A DNA stretch of 64,000 nt from Aromatoleum petrolei (GTDB lineage: Bacteria > Pseudomonadota > Gammaproteobacteria > Burkholderiales > Rhodocyclaceae). Position 1 is the first letter of the stretch; every line of letters begins with the position of its first letter. Below the pieces are notes generated by a model. It saw only the letters and a program-made list of their open reading frames with translations. It searched no databases and was not told where the DNA came from. Of the stretch, positions 1-10,239 are shown piece after piece. A program made the translations under genes and the position numbers. Location of the stretch: contig NZ_CP059560.1 in the NCBI RefSeq assembly GCF_017894385.1, positions 5,030,501-5,094,500 on the forward strand, written 5' to 3'.

Positions 1-2
1 CT

Positions 3-1535
<1,533 letters not shown>

Positions 1536-1565
1536 TCGGCCGCCCCAGTCGCTCAGACATCACCG

Positions 1566-1594
1566 AAACCGCCCGCCTTGCGGGCGGTTTTGCG
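1566..1594 (+). terminator. Rho-independent terminator of htpG
   Basis: A GC-rich hairpin (AACCGCCCGC, short loop, GCGGGCGGTT) followed by a T-rich tail lies 30 bases after the htpG stop. It sits between convergent htpG and the ClC gene, so it may also slow readthrough from the other strand, although the T run there is poor. Confidence 0.85.
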
Positions 1595-1595
1595 T

Positions 1596-2996
1596 TCACG
1601 TCGCGTCCGAGTTCTGCCTCGTTGAGGAATGCGCTCCGGCTTCCGCTTGCGCGCGCTCCAAAGCAGGAACCGCGAGCGCGTCGTAGAGAGCACGAGGCGA
1701 CACCGATTTCGAGAAGCCGTATGCGATCACGGATGCGGTCATCAGGGGAATCAGCATCTCGTGATTGGCGGTCATCTCCATCACGATCACGAAGGACGTG
1801 ATCGGGGCCAGCGTCATGCCGGAGAGGAAGGCGACCATGCTCAGGATCATCAGGGCCGGCACGGCATTTCCGGGACTCAAGCCGGCGAGGGCCGAACCCA
1901 GACCCGCCCCTACCGCGAGAGCCGGCGCAAAAATCCCACCGGGAATGCGGCTTACGAAGGCGAGCCAGATTACCAGCATTTTTGCTGCGAAGAAGTAGAA
2001 CGGTAGGGGGGTGATGCCTTCAAGCGCGGCCTTCGACTCGGCGTACCCGGTCGCGTAGGTGGCGCCTCCGGTCACGAGCCCGATGAGCGCTGTCGCCAAA
2101 CCGCACGTGGCTGCGAAGGCGATCGGGCGCACCGTGGCGAAATCGCCGACGCGGCCGGGCAGGCCACGCGCAGAAGCAACGAGTAGCCGGCTAAAGGTTC
2201 CGCCCAGAACGCCGCCCGCCGCGCCGCAGATCAGCACGGGCCAGATTCCGCTTGGCCAGCTGAGAACTGCGGGAGTACTACCAAAATAAGTATAGTTTCC
2301 CAGGATGCCCAGCGACATCAGGCCAGCGAAGATGACCGCCGTCAGCGTCGTGCTGTTCGCGCGAAATGCGTGATGGCGGCACATCTCCTCGATCGCGAAC
2401 ATTATTCCACCAAGGGGAGTATTGAACGCCGCGGCGATGCCAGCGCCGCTGCCGGCGACGATCAGGTTACGGCTGGACGCGATGCGGCCGAAACGTCGTC
2501 CGGCCAGCGAATGCATCACCGATGCGCCAATCTGGACGGATGGCCCCTCGCGGCCGATGGACGCCCCCGCAAGCAGGCCGCCCAGCGTCAGAATCACTTT
2601 GGCCGCGGCGATCTTGAGCGACAGCAGGCGCCCTCTCACCTCGGGGTTTGGGCTGAGAGAAGCGGCGATTGTCTGTGGAATCCCGCTTCCCTGGGTTGCG
2701 GGAAAGAACCTGCGCGCCATCCAAGCCATGGCGGCAAATCCGGCAGGGGTGACAAGGAGCGACAGCCATGGGGCTGCCGCAATCATTCGGGCATGCACTT
2801 CGATTGCACGCTCTGCTCCGATTGCGACGACGATGGCGACCAGTCCAGCCAGCAGCGCTGCGGCCACCAGAAGCGCGCGTCTGCGCCAATGGCCAACCGA
2901 GACGAGGGGGTTGGTGTAGCGGCGGCCTGTACGTGCGATCTGACGAAACGTGAGAGAGGTGCGGCTTTTATCCGTCGGCGGGGTAGGGGGCGACAC
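1596..2996 (-). CDS. ClC-family chloride/proton antiporter
   Basis: A 466-residue polytopic inner-membrane protein of the ClC family. The selectivity-filter signatures are present: GSGIP at 103-107, GREGP at 148-152 and GIFAP near 354. E150 matches the external gating glutamate. The EEM pair at 203-205 matches the internal proton glutamate of E. coli ClcA, which points to a Cl-/H+ exchanger and not a passive channel. There are no C-terminal CBS domains, as in other short bacterial forms. It is divergent from the MarR gene. Function is from family knowledge; the substrate ion is not tested here. Confidence 0.93.
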   Translation of the reverse strand: MSPPTPPTDKSRTSLTFRQIARTGRRYTNPLVSVGHWRRRALLVAAALLAGLVAIVVAIGAERAIEVHARMIAAAPWLSLLVTPAGFAAMAWMARRFFPATQGSGIPQTIAASLSPNPEVRGRLLSLKIAAAKVILTLGGLLAGASIGREGPSVQIGASVMHSLAGRRFGRIASSRNLIVAGSGAGIAAAFNTPLGGIMFAIEEMCRHHAFRANSTTLTAVIFAGLMSLGILGNYTYFGSTPAVLSWPSGIWPVLICGAAGGVLGGTFSRLLVASARGLPGRVGDFATVRPIAFAATCGLATALIGLVTGGATYATGYAESKAALEGITPLPFYFFAAKMLVIWLAFVSRIPGGIFAPALAVGAGLGSALAGLSPGNAVPALMILSMVAFLSGMTLAPITSFVIVMEMTANHEMLIPLMTASVIAYGFSKSVSPRALYDALAVPALERAQAEAGAHSSTRQNSDAT

Positions 2997-3107
2997 GGTG
3001 CTCCGTTGCGATCGAAGTCAGAAAAGTCGGGATCTGTTGGGCATGAGCGGCGTTTCCGCTACGATATCCGCAAAAAGGCAATATCCCGGCATGAACCGTT
3101 CAAGATT

Positions 3108-3121
3108 TATTGGCAGCAATA
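3108..3121. promoter_or_regulatory. Inverted repeat TATTG-N4-CAATA upstream of the MarR gene
   Basis: A short perfect inverted repeat lies about 45 bases before the marR-type start, in the divergent region shared with the ClC gene. MarR proteins typically bind such AT-rich dyads and autoregulate. The repeat is short, so chance is possible. Confidence 0.35.
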
Positions 3122-3164
3122 TTTTCCGGGGTTTCCCGGCATCGGGCAAAGGGGAGCTTCGATC

Positions 3165-3662
3165 TTGAGTAAGTCGTCTGAACGCAAGCAGGAAGCGCAG
3201 GTGTCGCCGCTATCCGTCCTGCAACGATTCCGCGTGCTGATCCGCACGGCGCAGCGCCACTCGCAGTGGGTCGAGAAGCAGAGCGGCGTTACCGGCGCGC
3301 AGCTATGGGCGATGCAGGAACTGTTGGAAGAGCCCGGACTGCGCGTTGGCGAGCTCGCCAAGCGGATGGCCCTGCATCAGTCGACTGCCTCGAACATGAT
3401 CGACAAGCTCGAGACCAACGGCCTGGTCTCCAAGGCACGCAACAGTGCCGACCAACGCGTCGTCCGGCTATCGCTGACACCGGCGGGGCGCGAACTGCTC
3501 GCGCGGGCGCCGTCGCCCGCCCGCGGAGTCCTGCCCGAGGCCCTGCGGCTACTGGATGCATCCTCCCAGGCACGGTTGCAGGAAGAACTGGACGGCCTGC
3601 TGCAACAGATCAAGGATCTCGACGTGGGCTTCGGCATGCAGCCCTTGCCCTTCTCCGAGTAA
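3165..3662 (+). CDS. MarR-family transcriptional regulator
   Basis: A 165-residue winged-helix DNA-binding protein. The HTH region (VGELAKRMALHQSTASNMIDKLE) and the wing with DQRVVRLSLTPAGREL are typical of MarR dimers. The start is a TTG at 3165, preceded by a good ribosome site (AAAGGGGAG, 8 bases away). The same frame is open much further upstream, but that part is antisense to the ClC gene and does not look like protein. Ligand and target are unknown. The divergent ClC gene is the nearest possible target. Confidence 0.88.
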   Translation: MSKSSERKQEAQVSPLSVLQRFRVLIRTAQRHSQWVEKQSGVTGAQLWAMQELLEEPGLRVGELAKRMALHQSTASNMIDKLETNGLVSKARNSADQRVVRLSLTPAGRELLARAPSPARGVLPEALRLLDASSQARLQEELDGLLQQIKDLDVGFGMQPLPFSE

Positions 3663-3694
3663 ATCACGTCCTTGCCTGCGCCCGCAGTCCAGCC

Positions 3695-4873
3695 TCAAAT
3701 CTTCTTTGATAGCTGCCGCATCGCCCGTTCCAGCCCTTCGAGCGTCATCGGATACATGCGCTGGGCCATGAGGCCGTTGATGATCTCGATCGACTGCCGA
3801 TAAGGCCACAGCCGCTCCGGCTCCGGATTGAGCCACGCCGCTGCCGGCCACGCGTCGAGCAGGCGGCGTAGCCAGTCGGCACCCGGTTCACGGTTCATGT
3901 GCTCGATCGAGCCGTGCTGGTGCAGGATCTCGTACGGGCTCATCGTCGCGTCGCCGACGAAGATCAGCTTGTAGTCCGGGCCATACTTGTGGATCAGGTC
4001 ATGGACCGGGATCCGCTCCGCGTGGCGGCGATGGCTGTCGCGCCACACCGACTCGTACACGCAATTGTGGAAGTAGAAGTGCTCGAGGTGCTTGAATTCC
4101 GCCCGGCAGGCGGAGAACAACTCCTCGCACGCCTTCACGTGGTCGTCCATCGACCCGCCGACATCCAGGAACAGCAGCACCTTGACCGCGTTGTGGCGTT
4201 CTGGCCGCATCATCAGGTCCAGCCAGCCGGCATTGCGCGCGGTCGCGGTGATCGTGCCGTCGAGATCCAGTTCGTCCGCAGCGCCCTCGCGCGCGAAGCG
4301 CCGCAGCCGTCGCAGCGCGACCTTGATGTTGCGCGTTCCGAGATCCAGTGAATCGTCCAGGTTGCGGTATTCGCGCTTCTCCCACACCTTGATCGCGGTG
4401 CGGTTACCCGCGGACTCGCCGCCGACCCGGATTCCCTCGGGGTGATAGCCGCTGTTGCCGAACGGCGACTTGCCGCCGGTGCCGATCCATTTCGAGCCGC
4501 CCTGATGGCGTCCCTTCTGCTCCTCGAGCCGCTTGCGGAACTCCTCCATCAGCTTGTCCCAGCCGAGCGTCTCGAGCTGCGCCTTTTCCTCGGGCGACAG
4601 GTGCTTCTTCATCATCGCCCGTAGCCAATCTTCCGGCAGCTCCTTCTCGAGGCCGGCGATTTCGGTCACCCCTTTGAAGTAAGCGGCGAATGCCTGGTCG
4701 AAGCGGTCGTAGCGCGACTCATCCTTGACCAGGCAGGTGCGGGCGTAGAAGTAAAAATCGTCGATTGCATGGCCGCACACGCCGTCGCGCAGACCTTCCA
4801 GCAGGGTGAGGAACTCCCGCGTCGACACGGGCAGCTTGCTCGCCTTGAGGTGCAGAAAAAAATCTATGAGCAT
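3695..4873 (-). CDS. CoxE-like VWA-domain protein
   Basis: A 392-residue protein of the CoxE/VWA family, the usual partner of MoxR AAA+ ATPases in metal-cofactor or complex maturation. The N-terminal two thirds is a charged helical region with a Gly-rich stretch (GGSKWIGTGGKSPFG). The C-terminal VWA domain begins near residue 230 and carries a MIDAS-like DVGGS at 237-241. There is no signal peptide, so it is probably cytosolic. It is the last of three close minus-strand genes after moxR and the EAL/HDOD gene. The substrate is not known; no carbon monoxide dehydrogenase gene is in view. Confidence 0.88.
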   Translation of the reverse strand: MLIDFFLHLKASKLPVSTREFLTLLEGLRDGVCGHAIDDFYFYARTCLVKDESRYDRFDQAFAAYFKGVTEIAGLEKELPEDWLRAMMKKHLSPEEKAQLETLGWDKLMEEFRKRLEEQKGRHQGGSKWIGTGGKSPFGNSGYHPEGIRVGGESAGNRTAIKVWEKREYRNLDDSLDLGTRNIKVALRRLRRFAREGAADELDLDGTITATARNAGWLDLMMRPERHNAVKVLLFLDVGGSMDDHVKACEELFSACRAEFKHLEHFYFHNCVYESVWRDSHRRHAERIPVHDLIHKYGPDYKLIFVGDATMSPYEILHQHGSIEHMNREPGADWLRRLLDAWPAAAWLNPEPERLWPYRQSIEIINGLMAQRMYPMTLEGLERAMRQLSKKI

Positions 4874-4897
4874 AGTTCTTGCCCTTCATCAGGCCTT

Positions 4898-6271
4898 TCA
4901 GCCGTTGATCTCGAGCGCCCAGGAGAACGCCTGCAGGTGGTGCCGATTCGCATCGGCCGGTGCGATGCCGCAGCGGGCCGCGGCCTCTTGCACGCCTTCT
5001 TCGTCTCCGTTCTCGCATGCGATGGCAAGCCGGAGAAAACCCGCCAGCGGTCCCGTGCCGCGCACCACCGCTTGCTCGATGTCCGGCGTCACACCGAGCG
5101 AGCGCATCGCCTCGTGCAGTGGGACCTCCAAGATCACGTCGACCAGCGACAGCAGCCCGGTCAGGTAAAGGCTGTCCGCCTCGCGCGCCGAACGTCCTTC
5201 GCCGAGCAGTTCCATCAGGCGCGCGCGCACGAGCGCATTTTCCAGCGCCGCCGAGGATCGCGGTGAGCCCTTGTCCGCGCCGTACAGCAGGAGCAGCAGC
5301 CAGCGGTACAGCCGTTCGCGGCCGAGTTGGAGGAGAGCGGCCTCGATCGACGCGACCTCGCGTTGCAGTCCGACACCGGGCGAGTTGATATAGCGCATCA
5401 GCCGGAGCGACAAGGCCGGGTCCTGCTTCAGCAAGTCGACTAGTTCGCCGGTATCCGCGTCGCTGCGCAGACGTGCGATCAATGCCGACAGCCGTGCCGA
5501 GTTGGGACCGAGGCGCTTGCCGTTCCAGTCCTCGCGTCTCGTAATGAACGGCCCCTCGAACAGTGCGGCGCCAAGGGCGAGGCAGAGCTGGAAATCGTCT
5601 GCGCTTGGAAGGTCGCGTACGAGCAGCAGGCCATGTCCACCTGCGATCCGCAGCCGCGAGACGAGATCCCTGAGGTGAGCCGGGTCGGAAGTCGCCGCCT
5701 GCAGGGTGAAGAAATCGGTCTCGGGGAGCAGGGCGGCGCGGTCCCCGAGGAGGTCGTCGGCCGCGATCCCGATCCGGAAACCGGCCGAGCGCAGCCGTCG
5801 CACCGCTTCGAGCAGGGTGTCGTTGTCGGGGGTGCCTTCGGCCTCAATGCGGGTGAGGAGCAGCGCGGTGTGCGCAGCCGGAAGATCCAGCAGCGACGGA
5901 TGGCCGATGAAGGAGTCCGGGATGTCCAGGAAGGCGGCACGATGGCCAAGCAGCGGGCCGATGTTCGCCCGGGCGATCTCCCGCACCAGGATTTCCGTGT
6001 AAACGTGGTGGATCCGACGCTCGCCGGTGCGGATGCGGTTGCGGGTGCTTTCGCGCAGCATGAAGTGGTGGCCGGCCACGCGTTGATCGCGTCCCACCAC
6101 CAGTTCCCGACACAGGAAGCCCGTGTTCGCATCGTCCCCGGCGGGCATGGCAGACGGTGCGGCAGGCAGCTTGCAGCCGGGTGCGGGCGAGTCCTTCCGG
6201 TCGTCCGATGCATCGGACGCTCGCGACCCCAGAATGGAATCGCGCACGACGGAAATGAGTCGCTCGAACAT
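4898..6271 (-). CDS. Degenerate EAL plus HDOD signalling protein (YuxH/COG3434 type)
   Basis: A 457-residue protein. Residues ~50-240 resemble an EAL fold, but the EAL, DDFGTG and metal/cyclic-di-GMP catalytic motifs are absent (ADDLLGDRAALL stands where DDFG would be), so phosphodiesterase activity is unlikely. Residues ~255-457 form an HDOD domain (LLKQDPALSLRLMRYINSP). The ATG at 6271 was chosen because it opens the recognisable protein 17 bases after the moxR stop; the frame stays open upstream only as antisense of moxR. Its place between moxR and the VWA gene suggests it tunes that ATPase pair, which is inference. Confidence 0.85.
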   Translation of the reverse strand: MFERLISVVRDSILGSRASDASDDRKDSPAPGCKLPAAPSAMPAGDDANTGFLCRELVVGRDQRVAGHHFMLRESTRNRIRTGERRIHHVYTEILVREIARANIGPLLGHRAAFLDIPDSFIGHPSLLDLPAAHTALLLTRIEAEGTPDNDTLLEAVRRLRSAGFRIGIAADDLLGDRAALLPETDFFTLQAATSDPAHLRDLVSRLRIAGGHGLLLVRDLPSADDFQLCLALGAALFEGPFITRREDWNGKRLGPNSARLSALIARLRSDADTGELVDLLKQDPALSLRLMRYINSPGVGLQREVASIEAALLQLGRERLYRWLLLLLYGADKGSPRSSAALENALVRARLMELLGEGRSAREADSLYLTGLLSLVDVILEVPLHEAMRSLGVTPDIEQAVVRGTGPLAGFLRLAIACENGDEEGVQEAAARCGIAPADANRHHLQAFSWALEING

Positions 6272-6288
6272 GGCCGGGTGCCAGGCGG

Positions 6289-7131
6289 TCAGCGGTTGTT
6301 GCGCGCCATGAATACGAGCCGCTCGAACAAATGGAGGTCCTGCTCGTTCTTCAATAGCGCACCCGCAAGAGGCGGGACGACCGCCCGCTGATCCTGCGCG
6401 TGCAACGCCTCTGGCGGGATGTCCTCGGCCACCAGCAGCTTGAGCCAGTCGATCAGCTCGGAGGTCGAAGGTTTCTTCTTCAGGCCAGGAACATCGCGCA
6501 GCCCGAAGAACACCTCGAGGGCCTCGCGCAGGAGGTCCTTCTTGAGGTCCGGGAAATGCACGTCCACGATCCGCTGCATCGTGTCCCGATCGGGGAAGCG
6601 GATGTAGTGGAAGAAGCAGCGCCGCAGGAAGGCGTCGGGCAATTCCTTCTCGTTGTTGGACGTGATGAAGACGATGGGCCGGTTGCGCGCCTGAATGGTC
6701 TTGCGCGTTTCGTACACGTGGAATTCCATGCGATCGAGTTCGCGCAGCAGGTCGTTGGGAAATTCGATGTCCGCCTTGTCGATCTCGTCGATCAACACCA
6801 CGCACGGATTTTCGGATTCGAACGCCTGCCACAGCACGCCCTTGACGATGTAGTTGGCGATGTCCTTGACCCGGTCGTCGCCCAGCTGCGAGTCGCGCAG
6901 GCGCGAAACCGCATCGTACTCGTACAGGCCCTGTTGGGCCTTGGTGGTGGATTTGATGTGCCACTGCAGTAGGGGGAGGCCCAGCGCCTCGGCCACCTGT
7001 TCGGCCAGCATGGTCTTGCCCGTGCCAGGTTCGCCCTTGATCAGCAACGGCCTCTGCAGCTTGATCGCTGCGTTCACCGCGAGCATCAGATCGGGGGTAG
7101 CAACGTAATCGCGTGATCCTTCGAAACGCAT
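6289..7131 (-). CDS. MoxR-family AAA+ ATPase
   Basis: A 280-residue AAA+ ATPase. Walker A is GEPGTGKT at 33-40, Walker B is VVLIDEID, and sensor 1 lies in IVFITSNNEKELPDAFLRRC, which includes the arginine-finger region. MoxR ATPases work with VWA proteins to remodel or load cofactors into client complexes. The start at 7131 has a GAGAGGA ribosome site. A GTG-type start further upstream is possible but has no clear ribosome site. Likely co-transcribed with the EAL/HDOD and VWA genes downstream. Confidence 0.92.
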   Translation of the reverse strand: MRFEGSRDYVATPDLMLAVNAAIKLQRPLLIKGEPGTGKTMLAEQVAEALGLPLLQWHIKSTTKAQQGLYEYDAVSRLRDSQLGDDRVKDIANYIVKGVLWQAFESENPCVVLIDEIDKADIEFPNDLLRELDRMEFHVYETRKTIQARNRPIVFITSNNEKELPDAFLRRCFFHYIRFPDRDTMQRIVDVHFPDLKKDLLREALEVFFGLRDVPGLKKKPSTSELIDWLKLLVAEDIPPEALHAQDQRAVVPPLAGALLKNEQDLHLFERLVFMARNNR

Positions 7132-7186
7132 GGGGGGTCCTCTCGTTGGCGAACCCCGATTATATGGGCTCAACCAACCGAGGACA

Positions 7187-8329
7187 CTATGCGCTCAATG
7201 CGTTGCTCGGTATCGGCCATTCGAGATGGAAGCTTGCTCCCCGGCCGGGTACGCTTTCGGCCCAGCATCGCCCCTGCATGCGCGCGACAGCCTTGCGTAC
7301 GATCGCGAGCCCGATCCCCGTGCCGGGATATTCGTCATCCCGGTGCAGCCGATGAAAGATGTCAAAGATGCGCTCGTGGTAGCTCATATCGAAACCGATG
7401 CCGTTATCGCGCACTGAGACATGGCAGCACTCGACGTGCCGCTCGCATGCGATGACGACGTGGGGGCTAGCCACACCCGCCGAAAATTTCAGCGCATTCC
7501 CAAGCAGGTTGCGCAAGGCCTGCATCAGGCCACTGCGGTCTGCCACGACCGAGGCGCAGGAAGGCGCGAGCTCGACCGCGGCACCGGTTCGGAGAATCTC
7601 GTCATCGAAATCCGAGAGCAGTTGTGCGGTCAGATCGCGCACATATATCTCCTCGAAGGACGTCGGCCCGCGCTCGATGCGCGAATATTCGAGCAGATCG
7701 TCGATGAGGAGCCCCATGCGCTCGGTGCCTTCCAGAATCTTTTCCAAGCAGGAGTGCCCATCGTCCGAGAGTCTGCCGGCTTCACTGGAAGCAAGGAGAC
7801 TGCCATAGCCGTTGATCGCGCGTAGCGGCGACTTGAGATCGTGTGCGACGGCGTATGTGAAGCATTCCAGTTCGCGGTTGGCTTCGCGCAGCGCCGCATT
7901 AGTGCGTGTCAGCTCGTCGCGTGATCCTTCCAAGTCACGGTACAGTCCGAGAGTCCGCATGGCGGAGCGCAACTTCGCCTCGAGGATCTCGAACTCCACG
8001 GGTTTCACGAGGTAATCGTCACCGCCGGCGTGGAGCCCTTCAACCAGATTGGCACAGCCACCCAGTGCGGTCATGTAGATCACCGGCACCCAGCGGGCAC
8101 CGGACACCGATTTGATCCGTCGCGTCGTCTCGAACCCGTCGATGCCGGGGAGCATCACGTCCATCAGCACGAGGTCCGATGGCAGTGCCGCAAACAGGTC
8201 GAGTGCCACTTCGCCGGATTCCGCAAGCCGGACCTTCTGTCCGAGGCTCTGCAGCAGCATCACCATGCGTTCGCCCTGGAGAGGATCGTCCTCCACGAGC
8301 AGGATGGAAAGTTCGGGTAGCGCTTCCAT
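7187..8329 (-). CDS. Receiver-histidine kinase fusion (REC-HisKA-HATPase)
   Basis: A 380-residue single-chain two-component protein. An N-terminal receiver domain (phospho-acceptor D57 in LVLMDVMLPG) is joined by a coiled linker to a HisKA domain (H163 in AVAHDLKSPLR) and an ATPase domain (N box LRNLLGNALKFS, G boxes DNGIGFD and GTGIGLAI). There are no membrane segments, so it is cytosolic and takes input through its receiver. The kinase half resembles the phytochrome/Cph1 group. The ATG at 8329 was chosen because the receiver fold starts directly after it; a GAGGAG lies 11 bases upstream. The partner kinase or regulator is not evident here. Confidence 0.9.
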   Translation of the reverse strand: MEALPELSILLVEDDPLQGERMVMLLQSLGQKVRLAESGEVALDLFAALPSDLVLMDVMLPGIDGFETTRRIKSVSGARWVPVIYMTALGGCANLVEGLHAGGDDYLVKPVEFEILEAKLRSAMRTLGLYRDLEGSRDELTRTNAALREANRELECFTYAVAHDLKSPLRAINGYGSLLASSEAGRLSDDGHSCLEKILEGTERMGLLIDDLLEYSRIERGPTSFEEIYVRDLTAQLLSDFDDEILRTGAAVELAPSCASVVADRSGLMQALRNLLGNALKFSAGVASPHVVIACERHVECCHVSVRDNGIGFDMSYHERIFDIFHRLHRDDEYPGTGIGLAIVRKAVARMQGRCWAESVPGRGASFHLEWPIPSNALSA

Positions 8330-8433
8330 GTTCGGCAGTGCTCCTCGGGAAAGCTCCGACCGAACGTCAACGGCCGGGCAGGGCATCAAAGGCGCTGGCG
8401 AGCGGGGGCTACGTCAGGGCAGTCTACACCGCA

Positions 8434-8859
8434 TCAACCCGCGCGGCGAAGCACGCAGCTGACATAAGCCTCGCCGTCCGGCTGACGGTTGTTGCGCTGC
8501 GCATCGAACATCGTCTCCCCGAGACACTCGAGAACATCGTGCAGCGCAGCGTGCCGGTCGCCTCGGCGCGCCTGACAAGATTCGAACGCGGCGCGCAAGC
8601 CCGGGGGCTGATCGATCGACAGCTGCTCCTCGATCGCCAGATGCAGCGACAGATGCAGGAAAGGATTGAGTTGTCCGCCCTCGGGCGGAAATTCCTTCGT
8701 CACCGCTTCGGGATCCTCGAGCAGCGCGTGATATTCCGGATGGAGCAGGATGAGATCGTTGGCCATGTGCTCGATCGGTGTCAGAACCGCTTTCGCACGG
8801 TATTTCCGCCAGCTGTCGATGAAGAAGGTGCGAACCTGATCGCGGGATGGATTGAACAT
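8434..8859 (-). CDS. DUF1841 family protein
   Basis: A 141-residue protein with the DUF1841 pattern: an opening MFNPSRDQVRTFF, then HPEYH and a HLSLHLAIEEQ stretch rich in His and Glu. Function is unknown. It is predicted soluble. It starts 21 bases after the nth stop, so it is probably co-transcribed with nth and the rnf genes, a pairing often seen in betaproteobacteria. The His/Glu helices could bind metal, which is only a suggestion. Confidence 0.85.
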   Translation of the reverse strand: MFNPSRDQVRTFFIDSWRKYRAKAVLTPIEHMANDLILLHPEYHALLEDPEAVTKEFPPEGGQLNPFLHLSLHLAIEEQLSIDQPPGLRAAFESCQARRGDRHAALHDVLECLGETMFDAQRNNRQPDGEAYVSCVLRRAG

Positions 8860-8880
8860 GTAGTCTCGGTCGGTAATGGG

Positions 8881-9513
8881 TTAGGCGGTCTTGTCGCGGT
8901 AATCGCACAAGTCGCGCACGAGGCACTCGCCGCATTTGGGTTTGCGCGCGGTGCATACGTAGCGGCCGTGCAGGATGAGCCAGTGGTGGGCGTCCCGCAG
9001 GTAGTCCTTGGGCACGCGTCGCATCAGCGCGTGCTCGACAGCGAGGACATCCTTGCCGGGCGCAAGCCCGGTGCGGTTCGCAAGGCGGAAGATGTGCGTA
9101 TCGACGGCCATCACCGGCTCGCCGAACACCGTATTCAACACCACGTTGGCGGTCTTTCGTCCGACGCCGGGCAACGCCTCCAGCGCGGCACGGTCGTGCG
9201 GTACTTCGCCGCCGTGGCGTTCGAGCAGCAGGTGCGACAGCGCTACGACGTTCCTTGCCTTGTTGCGATACAGGCCGATGGTGCGGATATGCGCCACAAC
9301 ACCTTCCTCGCCCAGCGTGATGATCGCCTCCGGAGTGGGGGCCTCCGCGAACAGCCCTCGTGTCGCGAGGTTTACACTCTTGTCGGTCGCCTGGGCGGAC
9401 AGGACTACCGCCACCAGCAGCTGGAAAGGGGATCCGTACTCGAGCTCGGTCGTGGGCCGCGGATTTGCGTCCGCAAGACGGCGAAAGAACTCGCGGACCG
9501 TTTCCCGCTTCAT
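8881..9513 (-). CDS. nth: Endonuclease III (DNA glycosylase/AP lyase)
   Basis: A 210-residue base-excision repair enzyme that removes oxidised pyrimidines. The helix-hairpin-helix LPGVGRKTANVVL holds the catalytic lysine. The conserved aspartate is in VDTHIFRLANR, and the C-terminal [4Fe-4S] cysteines follow the C-X6-C-X2-C-X5-C pattern (CTARKPKCGECLVRDLC). The start at 9513 is 14 bases after the rnfE stop. Length matches E. coli Nth (211). The rnf-nth order is also that of the E. coli rsx operon. Confidence 0.96.
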   Translation of the reverse strand: MKRETVREFFRRLADANPRPTTELEYGSPFQLLVAVVLSAQATDKSVNLATRGLFAEAPTPEAIITLGEEGVVAHIRTIGLYRNKARNVVALSHLLLERHGGEVPHDRAALEALPGVGRKTANVVLNTVFGEPVMAVDTHIFRLANRTGLAPGKDVLAVEHALMRRVPKDYLRDAHHWLILHGRYVCTARKPKCGECLVRDLCDYRDKTA

Positions 9514-9527
9514 GCCCGCTGCCGGCC

Positions 9528-10226
9528 TCAGGCAGCCGATGCCGGCTGGTCGGCGGCCGGTGCGGCGGGCTCCTGCATGGCGGCCTTGCGTTTTGCGGCG
9601 CGTGTACGGATCACGTTCGACAGTGCAATCAGGCACGCGAGAGCGAAGAATGCTCCCGGGGGAAGAATGCCGATCAGGAAGCCGGGATAGTCGGGGCCAA
9701 ACACCGAAATCGCCGAAAGCCCGGGGAAGATCATCTCGATGCCCGCGAACAGCGTGCCATTTCCTGCAAGTTCCCGCATTCCACCTAGTACCGCAAGAAG
9801 GCACACGAGGCCCAGTCCCATCATGACCCCGTCGACGGTCGACGAAACCGGATCGTTTTTCGCCGCATAGGCTTCGACGCGCGCGAGGACGATGCAGTTC
9901 GTGACGATCAGCGGAATGAATATGCCAAGTACGAGATAAAGATCGTGGAAATACGCATTGAAGGCCAGATCGACCACCGTGGTCAGCGCCGCGATGATCA
10001 GGATGAACACCGGGATGCGGATCTCGTAGGGGATGAAGTTCCGCAGCGACGCGACGGCGAGGTTAGACACCGCCATCACCATCACGGTAGCCAGCCCGAG
10101 ACTCGCCGCATTTACCACGCTCGTGCTCACGGCGAGAATCGGGCACAGGCCGAGTAACTGCACCAGGCCGGTATTCTGGCGCCACAGACCGTTCCAGGCC
10201 GATTCGCGAAAGCTTTGCAGATTCAT
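9528..10226 (-). CDS. rnfE: Rnf electron transport complex subunit E
   Basis: A 232-residue integral membrane subunit of the Rnf (Rsx) complex, paralogous to RnfA, with about six membrane helices. The signature GLCPILAVST near the N-terminus matches the region that, with RnfA, holds the intramembrane iron-sulfur cysteine. A Pro/Ala tail closes the protein. Rnf couples electron transfer between ferredoxin and NAD(H) to ion movement; in E. coli the homologue keeps SoxR reduced. It lies 13 bases downstream of rnfG. Confidence 0.95.
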   Translation of the reverse strand: MNLQSFRESAWNGLWRQNTGLVQLLGLCPILAVSTSVVNAASLGLATVMVMAVSNLAVASLRNFIPYEIRIPVFILIIAALTTVVDLAFNAYFHDLYLVLGIFIPLIVTNCIVLARVEAYAAKNDPVSSTVDGVMMGLGLVCLLAVLGGMRELAGNGTLFAGIEMIFPGLSAISVFGPDYPGFLIGILPPGAFFALACLIALSNVIRTRAAKRKAAMQEPAAPAADQPASAA

Positions 10227-10239
10227 TCAGCGTTCTCCG

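Noticed and set aside
2370-3164. Upstream extension of the MarR reading frame
   Set aside because: The extension is antisense to the ClC gene and of implausible composition; a good ribosome site supports the TTG at 3165.
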